Shown one piece after another: positions 49,301 to 56,700 of a stretch of DNA of 64,000 nt (its first letter is position 1; each line of letters opens with the position of its first letter). The stretch lies in the NCBI GenBank assembly GCA_964023275.1, contig OZ029915.1, forward strand, positions 13,460,712-13,524,711, in the 5' to 3' direction. Origin of the DNA: Norana najaformis. Its lineage: Eukaryota; Annelida; Clitellata; Crassiclitellata; Hormogastridae. The notes beneath the pieces were generated by a model. That model made no database searches. It was not told the origin of the DNA and saw only the letters and a program-made list of their open reading frames with translations. The position numbers and the translations under genes were made by a program.

Positions 49301-51474
49301 CTGTTTCTATAAATTGTAATTTTCGTTCCAGGCTGAAGTGCATTCTTTTCCTTTAGTCTGGACGCAAGCAATTCAGAGGACTCTTTGGAAAGATTTAAGT
49401 CCCTGATCAGATCACTCAACTCTTTTTGGTCAAAACGTTCACTGTGTGAAGTTGATTGGAAATCACTGTCACTGCCCCCACTTTCTTCACTTTCGTCATC
49501 TTGTCCGATATTGGACATGCAAGTGTCATCGTCTGAGAGCTGAGGTAGTTCGCGAAAAGGTGGAACTGGTACAATATCCGAATGCGGAACAGGTCTCCTG
49601 GCTGAAGGTATGTCAGGGTAAGACAACTTGTGACGATTATTTCGATTGATGCCTATGATATTAACCATACAAAAGTAACAGTCGTCGAAGTGGTTTATCT
49701 GTTCCCTCCAAACCATCGGTACACCAAATTTCAGGCAGCTTCTCTTTCCAATTGTCCAGTGGCGCAATTGTTCAATACAAGTTTTGCATACTGTATGAGG
49801 AGCCCAGTGCTTATCTTGATCTCCAAGTTTGACACCAAAATAACCTACATATGCTCTTTTTACAAACTCAGAAATCGGTTTCCTGTTTGCTTTTAGTGTG
49901 TATTCCCCACAAATGTAGCAGAATATGTCTGGATGGTTAATGCAGCTCCGTCTGGAAGTAGCCATAACCTTAAGGATGTTCGCATCTGAGGAATTAAATG
50001 ACTAACCTAAAAAATAGTAAGAACATGATGTTGGTTTTTAATGCTCACATTCACAGATTGTTCTTGCGACCAACTCTTAATATGCCCTAAGACGACTGCG
50101 GCTGCTCTAGCTTTCAGGAGGCGGTTTATATAGGCTATAAATGCTGACTTCAGCATAATCTATTTACATAGTTCGAAACCATGAAACGCTGTATAAGCAC
50201 AAATAAATTCTAAATGAGGCCATGAATTTAGTGCTGAGTAAGCTGTAGGCTACGGAATAGTTATTTCGTTGAATCAGCAATATCTCAGCACGCGGCAAGA
50301 TATGCTGATTTTACATTATAAGGATGTAGGCATTATATGAATCAGCAAGAATTATAATTAGCCATAAATAAAGCTTATTATGACATTTTAGTTTTGCCAA
50401 AGACATCGTTTAAAGAGTGGACTGGGTTTTCTTTACAAAATCGACGATATCTCAGAAACTAGACCTGATGCACTCAATCCAATGACATTTTCTGAATCAG
50501 CGCCCAAAATTACCCCAAGAACAGGTCTAAAACCGAAGGCAACAAGAAAAAAAATTTTTCTGTTGGCCAGTGTAATGTAAATATAAATCAGGTGTCAGCC
50601 ACAAAATTTCTAGGAGTTCACATTGACGAACATTTGACTTGGAAAGAACACACAAATATCATATCTAAAAAAATATTTTAAAAATATTGGTATTATCTCT
50701 CGTATCCGCCACAAATTACCCACAAATATATTATTGAACCTATATTACTCCTTCATATATCCATATATCTCGTATTGCAACATTGTTTGGGCTTCCACAT
50801 ATCATACTCGCCTGTGTAATCTTAGAACCCTACAGAATCGCATCATCAGAATTATATTTAATCTACCCCTCAGAACCAGCACTCGATTGTCCTTTCACAG
50901 TCTAGGAATATTGCCTTTTGATTGTATTAACAAGTTGCAAATAGGTTTATTTATATTTAAACTAAAAAATAATCTATTACCTGTGGACTTCTACCAATAC
51001 TTTTGTATGAATTCAGATGTGCATGGTCATTATACGCGCTCATCTCATATGTATCATAAACATTCTGTTTGCACTACTAATAGACAGTTTAGTATTATCA
51101 TTTGTGGACCGTCATTCTGGAATTCTCTGCCAACTGTTCTTACTAACTTGCCAACTTTATACCAGTTCAAAACAAGTCTAAAATCCCATATACACAATGC
51201 ACTTAGTTAAGTATTGTTTGGTGCTTAGTTAAGTTTTTGTTTGTGTTTATGAAATGACATTGATTATATTTATTACTTTATATCTTAGATTATCAATTGT
51301 TTTACTCAGTATCATGCTGTCACCTATTTGTAATCCATGATGTTAATAGGTGACCTTCGTAGCGGAACTGTTTGTTCCTTTTAGGTCAGCCCATTGGCAC
51401 CACTGTATGTGAAAGACTATTATTGTATTTGTTAATTATTTTGGTTGTCAATAAATCTGTCTCTCTCTTTCTCT

Positions 51475-51554
<80 letters not shown>

Positions 51555-52110
51555 TGCATTGGCTGTGGTTGTGATCTGTATAGGAACCGGCATCCTTTTT
51601 CAGAGAACTGACATAGAGCAAAGCCTTTAACTAAAGAGCTAACGAGATCTAGTATATACACAGCAACAGAGCAACAACAATAATAACAGCAGTATTAATA
51701 ACAACATCATAGTCTTCTTCTTCATCATCATCATCATCATCATCATTACCATTAATTTTTGAAGGCAAACTGAGCCACACAGCAATATAAATCTGAGGCG
51801 CCTTTAAAACCTCATAAGGTTGCTTGCTAGTCCTCTATTTCCAGTATGTTATTTGAAGTATGTTGCTCAATGCCATATATTTTAATATTTTAGATTTTAT
51901 GTCCAAAGCAAAACGAAGCAAGACTATAAGACCCTCAACTACACTGTGAACGCAGAACCACAAATGGACCAAAGAATTCCTTCCGATGTTGCAACTGAAT
52001 TCATCGGAAGTGACACGCGAGGCTTTGCTAGTCAGCAGACGCCAACCTATTCAGTCTTCGTCGGGGATTGTGACTTCATAAACGTCGATGATCCAACTAG
52101 AAGAGTCTAA
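37259..52110 (+). CDS. Gene B: SUEL lectin/CUB-like/sushi-like membrane receptor
   Basis: Exons are 37259-37337, 38457-38771, 39068-39451, 39851-40003, 46021-46086, 46575-46650 and 51894-52110. They give a signal peptide, SUEL lectin, CUB-like domain, sushi-like module, stalk, transmembrane helix and a tail ending at TAA 52108-52110. All junctions agree in phase, with the same phase pattern as gene A. Two introns are inflated by mobile DNA: the one before the stalk exon holds transposon copy 1, and the one between the transmembrane and tail exons holds a LINE interrupted by transposon copy 2. The product should be a type I surface receptor with a glycan-binding head and a Tyr-bearing tail. 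Every domain is intact, so this is the most complete member. Confidence 0.88.
37500..37670. repeat. Degenerate TGTCT(A/T) hexamer array
   Basis: A long run of TGTCTA, TGTCTT, TGTGTC and TATGTC units in the first intron of gene B. Open frames across it are by-products of the low complexity. Confidence 0.85.
38457..38771 (+). CDS. Gene B exon 2: SUEL-type lectin domain
   Basis: Acceptor ATCTGGCAG, donor GTGAGT; 315 nt, phase 1 to 1. Shows YCQTEHFKPRC, SATYGRMRIGRC, GEDPRYFGCSADVL, LDRKCSGKAEC and ASYNCIS. Eight Cys are preserved as in the family. Confidence 0.93.
39068..39451 (+). CDS. Gene B exon 3: CUB-like domain
   Basis: Acceptor TTTAACAG, donor GTTTGA; 384 nt, phase 1 to 1. Shows RSCTVTVSKNPTHII, VCGTISQPWITEAPIGQKI, VCTGGGQRQKE and FILRLEG. 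Exactly the length of the gene A exon. Confidence 0.86.
39851..40003 (+). CDS. Gene B exon 4: sushi-like Cys module
   Basis: Acceptor CTTGTAG, donor GTAAGA; 153 nt, phase 1 to 1. Reads VGCSDIIPPEDTWLRRNGD, IGCYSSQQTW and GKWVGVLGNCSQ. The canonical GT donor here contrasts with the GC donor of gene A. Confidence 0.87.
40630..41010. repeat. Dispersed tRNA-like repeat (SINE family 3), copy 1
   Basis: About 245 bp of it (40713-40966) matches 47042-47288, including GACATTCGCTAGATG, CTCCCTAGATGGCGG and ACATCGGGTGGCACGATG. The end GTTCGGGGTTTGAATCTAAT looks like a decayed Pol III B box. A short motif (CAGTC...TGGATATAATGGATTT) flanks it on both sides, near 40665 and 41000. Confidence 0.7.
41219..41640 (-). 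mobile_element. LINE 3' end with CGTAAT tail and ORF2 C-terminus
   Basis: The minus strand encodes SSIVGSAPDYINELIKPVAD, RLRSATHGYLIVSRSRTS and RAFSTVGASLWNTLP, typical of the C-terminal end of CR1/Jockey-type ORF2. A short 3' UTR follows and ends in (CGATTA)n (about 41219-41236 on the + strand). Confidence 0.82.
41808..44435 (+). mobile_element. Cut-and-paste DNA transposon, copy 1 (2628 bp)
   Basis: Begins CACTGGCCAACAG and ends TGTTGGCCAGTG, so the terminal inverted repeat is CACTGGCCAACA, with a further TTGTTGCC shared just inside each end. A 21-bp subterminal inverted repeat (CAGGTCTAGTTT(C/T)(T/C)GAGATAT) lies at 41914-41934 and 44319-44339, about 100 bp from each end. Flanks are AAA on both sides, a 3-bp target duplication. 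One intronless transposase gene (42416-44119). It lies in the gene B intron before the stalk exon. Confidence 0.95.
42416..44119 (+). CDS. Transposase, 567 residues, intact (copy 1)
   Basis: N-terminal Cys domain: C16xxC19, C60xxC63 and C96xxC99 with FCYICGEYTL and TVCKTC, resembling the ZAD class of zinc domains. An acidic Ser/Glu/Asp-rich linker lies at about 140-175. The putative catalytic core holds D264 (LFIDSSKRSLKC), D318 (VICVDLKMVNFLLG), C337xxC340 in YPCFLCLWDSR, then H497/H499 and E516 (EEQGERFHQD). The CxxC is 19 and 22 residues after the second Asp, the spacing known for the zinc Cys of RAG1 (D708, C727, C730). Known for such families: excision and integration at terminal inverted repeats. 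Superfamily is inferred: CMC/Chapaev-like or another RAG/Transib relative. No stop or frameshift, so potentially active. Confidence 0.9.
   Translation: MATSRRSCINHPDIFCYICGEYTLKANRKPISEFVKRAYVGYFGVKLGDQDKHWAPHTVCKTCIEQLRHWTIGKRSCLKFGVPMVWREQINHFDDCYFCMVNIIGINRNNRHKLSYPDIPSARRPVPHSDIVPVPPFRELPQLSDDETCMSNIGQDDESEESGGSDSDFQSTSHSERFDQKELSDLIRDLNLSKESSELLASRLKEKNALQPGTKITIYRNREKDLLPFFTEDNNLVFCNDISNLLKKIGLSDYSPDEWRLFIDSSKRSLKCVLLNNGNKFGSIPIGHSTRMKEEYNAISLVLEKIKYKEHQWVICVDLKMVNFLLGQQSGYTKYPCFLCLWDSRAKHEHWTRKDWPSRKDMVVGAQNVIKESLVARDRIILPPLHIKLGLMKQFVRALNKEGSCFEYIVHKLPGITMEKLKAGIFDGPQIRQLMNDPLFIPSMNEIESCAWSSFVLVTKNFLGNKKADNYAQLVDDMLLHFNKLGCNMSIKVLYLHSHLDRFPENLGDFSEEQGERFHQDIKTMENRYQGRWDAHMMADYCWNIMRDCSGRCHTRKSYKRSFFGVE
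44436..46020. other. Gene B intron remainder
   Basis: Apart from the minus-strand HTH remnant (44776-45110) I see no exon here. The frame at 45531-45725 has no recognisable motif. The flanking stalk exon starts at 46021. Confidence 0.55.
44776..45110 (-). pseudogene. Remnant encoding a pipsqueak-type helix-turn-helix
   Basis: On the minus strand LQRALTALKDGQSYHRAEKD followed by FGISK matches the pipsqueak/HTH_psq pattern. Upstream is RRWEKIASEGQAEDHMHGEE in another frame, and downstream FTEKVSELDDLVDCYAGYGE and DKLQYQRCRL end at a stop. HTH_psq heads occur in pogo-like transposases and in proteins derived from them. This is probably a decayed transposon piece. Confidence 0.55.
46021..46086 (+). 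CDS. Gene B exon 5: stalk
   Basis: Acceptor AATTGTAG, donor GTGAGA; 66 nt, phase 1 to 1, reading ILAHSLDVESDRKLTISMEE then Q. Same length as the gene C stalk exon (60422-60487), with weak sequence similarity around (I/V)ES(E/D). Confidence 0.68.
46575..46650 (+). CDS. Gene B exon 6: transmembrane helix
   Basis: Acceptor AAGTTTTAG, donor GTATGT; 76 nt, phase 1 in and 2 out. Reads MVAIVGCTLAICLAIICIGA then VCLRR, clearly homologous to the gene A and C helices. Confidence 0.88.
47042..47288. repeat. Dispersed tRNA-like repeat (SINE family 3), copy 2
   Basis: Partner of 40713-40966, with the same end GTTCGGGGTTTGAATCTAAT. Substitutions are scattered throughout, so the insertions are not recent. 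Confidence 0.7.
47946..50572 (-). mobile_element. Cut-and-paste DNA transposon, copy 2 (2627 bp, reverse)
   Basis: Ends CACTGGCCAACAC...TGTTGGCCAGTG, flanked by TAA on both sides. The homologous LINE at 4879-6596 reads GATAATGTAA at this place, while here GATAA and TAATGTAA flank the element. That demonstrates a 3-bp TAA duplication and fixes both ends. The transposase gene is 48262-49965 on the minus strand. It lies in the gene B intron between the transmembrane and tail exons. Confidence 0.96.
48262..49965 (-). CDS. Transposase, 567 residues, intact (copy 2)
   Basis: Same protein as copy 1, differing at two positions: DDDTC for DDETC (residue 147) and FFCVE for FFGVE near the C-terminus. 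All Cys pairs, the candidate D264/D318/E516 residues and the CxxC at 337-340 are unchanged. It starts at the first ATG, with a TATA-like TATATAG about 170 bp upstream inside the element. Confidence 0.9.
   Translation of the reverse strand: MATSRRSCINHPDIFCYICGEYTLKANRKPISEFVKRAYVGYFGVKLGDQDKHWAPHTVCKTCIEQLRHWTIGKRSCLKFGVPMVWREQINHFDDCYFCMVNIIGINRNNRHKLSYPDIPSARRPVPHSDIVPVPPFRELPQLSDDDTCMSNIGQDDESEESGGSDSDFQSTSHSERFDQKELSDLIRDLNLSKESSELLASRLKEKNALQPGTKITIYRNREKDLLPFFTEDNNLVFCNDISNLLKKIGLSDYSPDEWRLFIDSSKRSLKCVLLNNGNKFGSIPIGHSTRMKEEYNAISLVLEKIKYKEHQWVICVDLKMVNFLLGQQSGYTKYPCFLCLWDSRAKHEHWTRKDWPSRKDMVVGAQNVIKESLVARDRIILPPLHIKLGLMKQFVRALNKEGSCFEYIVHKLPGITMEKLKAGIFDGPQIRQLMNDPLFIPSMNEIESCAWSSFVLVTKNFLGNKKADNYAQLVDDMLLHFNKLGCNMSIKVLYLHSHLDRFPENLGDFSEEQGERFHQDIKTMENRYQGRWDAHMMADYCWNIMRDCSGRCHTRKSYKRSFFCVE
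51459..51552. repeat. (CT)n(AT)n microsatellite
   Basis: A CT run from about 51459 followed by an AT run from 51518 to 51552, directly after the LINE 3' end. Confidence 0.97.
51720..51750. repeat. (CAT)n trinucleotide repeat
   Basis: TCATCATCATCATCATC run in the last intron of gene B. Confidence 0.9.
51894..52110 (+). CDS. Gene B exon 7: cytoplasmic tail
   Basis: Acceptor TATTTTAG; the phase-2 entry reads FYVQSKTKQDYKTLNYTVN, then IPSDVATEFIGSDTRGF, TPTYSVFVGDCD and FINVDDPTRRV to TAA. Shared with gene A: QSK, QDYKTLNY and PSDV. A third Tyr (TYSVF) is specific to B. Confidence 0.87.
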
Positions 52111-53162
52111 ACTGTCTACAACACGCCACCCCTTAATAACTCGAAATTTATGAATATAGTATGCATCTACATCAACAATACCCTGCATAAGAATATTTTG
52201 CTTTTATAGTTAGTTAGCCTATAGCGCTGTCAGTAAAAGCAACTGTTGATCGTAGGCACACAACGAATGACAAGGGAAACTGTTAAAATGAAGTGTGTTA
52301 TGAACTTTGTACAGGTCAACTTAAAAGCAGATATCGCATTATGTGGCGATCGCTCATCAGTTACTACTCTGTCACAAGCACACAGAAACAAAGACTGTAG
52401 ACTAATCCAAATGCGAGATGTTCAAGGAGCATAGCTTGAGCCACGAAGAAAACAACGAACTCAATTAGGTAAATCAGATAAAGTACCATTCAGTCTACAC
52501 TGTTGCAAATCTGCAAGAGAGCAAATGAAAGCATTTCAACCTGAGTAATTACAAACCTTATCCACAGATTTCCACACATATCCATGGTTTCTGATTCGTA
52601 GAGCGATCGTATGTTGTGTCATAATCGGGGTGTTGAAACACTCTCCTGTAGCAAGTAAATGCGACGCAGACGAACAATTAAAATGTGTCACTTTTGTGCA
52701 GTAGTATGGTTGTCTATTCAAATAAACTTTCTAAATTATTATAGATACCACGTTGTTTACATAAACCGAATCCCTATCGAAGTTTATTCGCCTTAATGAA
52801 ATATAACCAGTTTTATTATAATCGTGAATTCTACTCATATAGACTAGGCATTTATTTGTCCGAAAGAGTTAAGTAATAACTTATTTAGTCTGCAGTTCTG
52901 CAAGTAATTGCTTTAATCAATGACCACCAGGTTGCATTGCGAGAATGAACAGTATCTCGTGTTATTATTAATATTATTATATTTCTATTACTTGCATAAT
53001 TAAAGTCTAATTCGTGGTTATCTTTTTAAGCAAGAGTTTTTGCTCCTTGGCTTTTCTGTTTATGACCAACAATTCAAGTAGACGTGCATTCTATTTTTAT
53101 AACACTCACTGGCTATATGTCGTCAAATGTGGCTGAATTAATAGAGGTTGTGCATATACCCT
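52111..53162. other. Gene B to gene C intergenic interval
   Basis: No exon or repeat family recognised. The + frame at 52246-52434 and the minus frame at 52536-52721 have no supporting features. Confidence 0.55.
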
Positions 53163-53400
53163 AATTCTTTTCCAGAAATCTTATCCTGATTCTTCCTCTT
53201 CCTCTTATCTCTCTTCTCGCTTCAATTTCAAACATCATCCACCGTAGCCGTCCGACTGTCTGAGTGCCTGACTCCCGGATCTTGACCCTTTTGCCTATCG
53301 ATTTTGTTTTGACTGAGCGCCTGTGAATAAGCTGGTTCCCGCAACTTAGCTTTCGTTGAGCGCTGTAGAAATCTCGAGATTACGATTACGATTACGATTC
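53163..53400 (+). mobile_element. LINE 3'-end fragment with (CGATTA)n tail
   Basis: Phrases GACTCCCGGATCTTGACCC, TTTTGACTGAGCGCCTGTGA, ATAAGCTGGTTCCCGC and GCGCTGTAGAAATCTCGAG lead into (ATTACG)n. The same 3' end occurs at 41219-41640 and 59836-60076. Confidence 0.85.
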
Positions 53401-53631
53401 AGTCGCTCGTTTTGAGACGATCCCTGGCCTCCATATGCAAAACTTTTCCTATAAATTATCTAGCTACAGCGTTTTCTTAGCAGATTAATACGCTAAATTA
53501 TTCCTTAGATTGAATACGAAAACGCTTGAGAGAAAATAATCCTCGATAGAGGAGGCATAGTATTATTACGGAGCAAATTTAAGCTAATATTTTATGACGT
53601 TAAACTTAACGTAGATTTGTCAGTAGCTAAA

Positions 53632-53713
53632 ATGCTTCAACTAATTATTCAGATTGCGATTGTGTTGATGATTGTGAGTTTAATTCAATCAGATCTTGTG
53701 GAAAAGGAGCCAG
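53632..53713 (+). CDS. Gene C exon 1: signal peptide
   Basis: ATG opens MLQLIIQIAIVLMIVSLIQS then DLVEKEP, and the exon ends in phase 1 at GTAGGC. A strong signal peptide, the best first exon among the three lectin genes. Confidence 0.8.
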
Positions 53714-56700
53714 GTAGGCGTCCCTTTAGACGTACTTGTATCTAGAGCTAGTTCATGAAACCTGTTGTGTACAGAACTATTCTAAAAGTCATTTCAGACA
53801 GCTTCATAACCCTGAATTGTCATAAAACATGCATAATATTAACTCAGAACGATTTGTATCTAGACATTAACAGTAATATAGAACGCATTAGTTCATTCTA
53901 CAGATGGAAAGATACTTATTTTACTTCAGAGTCTTTAAGAAAATTAGGTCTATTGTGAGCGAATAGTAGGTATAAGAGTTAAACATGTGCGCACATTGTT
54001 GATGACATTTGCTATGTCAAATTGGTTACATTATTATTATTATTTCTGCATTTAGTAGGCGCCATTATCTAATGACTTAGCATAAATCGATGGCTCCGAG
54101 CAGTTGTGAGTTAAGGACTTGCTCAAGGTCCCTACACAGTAACCGTCTCGGAGGAGGCTCGAACCCGTACTCTCCGCGTTACAAGCCGAACGCTCTATCC
54201 AATATGCTACCGTGCCCCACATATGCTACCGTGCCCCACATATAGATGCATAAAATTAAATATAACAACATATTTATAATACATTAATTTTACATATAGA
54301 TATATAATTAAATTTCACAAAGATCAACACTCACAGTTAGCCCAGGTCTACATTTGCAATAGGCTTTTGTACATTAATTTGTACATTACCAACACAACAG
54401 TGGGACGCGGTGGTGTAGTGGTATGGTCGTTGCCTCGTAACCGGAAGGTCGCGGGTTCGAATCTGCCTTAAGCCACTGCGTAGCGACCTTGGACAAGTTG
54501 CTCACCCGCAATAGTCTGTGAGGAAGGCAACGGGAAACCACCTCACTCGTCTCATCCCCGGATGGCATAAAGCCAATGGACCTGCCTTCGGGCAGAAAAC
54601 TCATCATCATCATCATCATCATCAACACAACAACGAAGAAAATTAAATGAGGTTATAATGTCCTGCTTATTTATGCCAAGTTTTGAAAATAAAATAATGC
54701 AAATAATTCGTAATCGAAATCGTAATCTCGAGATTGCTACAGCGCCTAACGAAAGCCACGTCACGGGGACCAGCTTATTTCACAGGCGCTCAATCAAAAC
54801 AAAATCGATAGGCAAAATGGGTTCTGTTCCAGGTCAAGATCCAAATGTCAGGCAGAGAGACAGCGTGACGTGACGTTTTAGATTGGAGCGGAAAGAGAGA
54901 TAACAAGAGGAAGAGGAGCCAGGATACGATCTGTGAAAGAGGAATGTTTTCAGGTTTATGTAGTAGTTGTTAAATGGCGCCGCTCCAACAGAAACTAATC
55001 AGTGGCGCTCTTTACTCTAACCTAAACGATATTGGATGTAATCAGGAATCAGTATCCATAAGTTAGCAAACAATGCGCAGATAACTAGAAACGTCACCAG
55101 TGGTAGGCTCCCTCACACATGCAGAACGGAGCCAACTGATTTCCATCCAAAGTGAACTCATTTGATAGCTGATAGCATGTTCAGAACTCCGCATTGGATC
55201 GAGGATGAACAACGACAGACGATGTGATCCGCCGACAGTGACACACGGTTCCATCATCGTCCAGCAAATTCCTAATAGAGGGTAGATGACGCAGCGTCCA
55301 AACGTCTCTTGAGCTAGCACGTCATTGCAGGTCAGGAATTCGATTCGTGACAGGACCTCTACTTGCAGTTGATGCCCCTCAAAAGACACTTCTCGTCCTT
55401 CTTTAACCGAAGCTAATATTTTCTTTATTGGCGACAGAATAAGGCTCAGCTGTCCTCTCACCCCTTAATGGCAGATTGCTCCAATGACGGTTGATCAATG
55501 ATCCAATTGATCGATGGAACAAAACACTCAAAATCGAAAAAAAATAATGAAGAATAAAAGTTCGAACAAACGAGAATCATCGAACAAATTTTGAGCAAAA
55601 CGAAGAAACTGTCCAACGACAATTAGCCTAAGGTAAACATGGTCTGTTTAGCTGCAGACATGCACCGCAAAAGCCCATCAAGTCTATGGCATTAATTAAC
55701 TCAGATGCAACTGAATTATATCTAGCGTTTAGCTTCCTAACAGCCGATTATAAAAGGCAAGTTATTTATCTGTTAAGCGCCTTTGTCATAAGATGCATAG
55801 TTCAAAAGTGTTGAAGAATGACTACAGAATCAATTTCCAGCTACCGCGATTCAAATCACAGCTAACAAGCAAATGCCACACGTGCGCAGCCTACCAAAGA
55901 TAATACGAGTAGGCGATCATGATGTTCTACGGTACTGAATACAGCTTTGTCATATTCCTAAAATATTTTGCTGGCTATGTCATCTCTATTCGCCAGCAAA
56001 CGATTCGTTTACTGTTAAACTTTAGACTCGTCATCCAAAGACTACTGCTTCACGGAATCGTTTCACGCACGATGTATGACGAATGAAGCAGTTCTTATGA
56101 CAGCTGCCATCTATGGACGAATGCGCATTGGCAGATGTGTCAAGGAAGACGAAATGAGGGCACTCGGACTACTGGTTGGAGAAGATCCACGCTACATCGG
56201 ATGTTCTGCAAATGTCTTGTCCATACTCGATCGAAAATGTTCTGGAAAGACTGAATGCGAAATTCGTGTTTACGAGATTTCGGACGAGAACATCCATCCT
56301 TGCTTTCCTGGTCTGAAAATGTATCTCGTAGCCAGTTACAGCTGCATCAGTAGTACGTTTTATTGTATATGATAAAAACCTATTTACACACATATTTAGA
56401 ATTACTCTAATAACTGGATCTAACAGAATTATTCCAATGACTTCTGTAGTGTCATTAAGATATCCTTAGAGTGGAAGTTCTATGTGATTGGTGAAGATAC
56501 TTTGCTTTCTTACAGTTGAGTCATAGTAAAACTGTACACAGCAGATTAATAACAATATTACTTGCAAATCATACGGCTGGCAATTTATAAACTTTTGATT
56601 TACTAAGAACTTGATATTTAATTAAGCGTTTTATGACTGGTTTTATCGCAGTCTACGACGTTACCAGTCGTAAAACACTTTTTACCAGCAGAAATGCAAA

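Larger units (their letters stand above)
47552..51458 (+). mobile_element. Jockey/CR1-like LINE copy 2, split by transposon copy 2
   Basis: The left part (47552-47945) encodes KWLSDYLHNRRQCVSYNGYT and GVPEGSVLGPLLFLINV. The right part (50573-51458) encodes the ORF2 C-terminus ending PTLYQFKTSLKSHIHNALS. The same family as 4879-6596. Damage includes PEGS for PQGS, loss of the FADD motif (WDDTN) and an A-rich frameshift near 50668-50690. The 3' end GTTGTCAATAAA is followed by a CT microsatellite. The 5' end is truncated within the reverse transcriptase. Confidence 0.92.

Noticed and set aside
51372-51661. Open frames with runs of Leu/Ser and Tyr-Ile, including a hydrophobic stretch after the AT repeat that mimics a transmembrane exon
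   Set aside because: They are translations of the CT/AT microsatellite. Gene B already has a phase-consistent transmembrane exon at 46575-46650.
54400-54475. tRNA gene
   Set aside because: A and B boxes are present but no paired acceptor stem. A SINE body, (CAT)n tail and target duplications follow.
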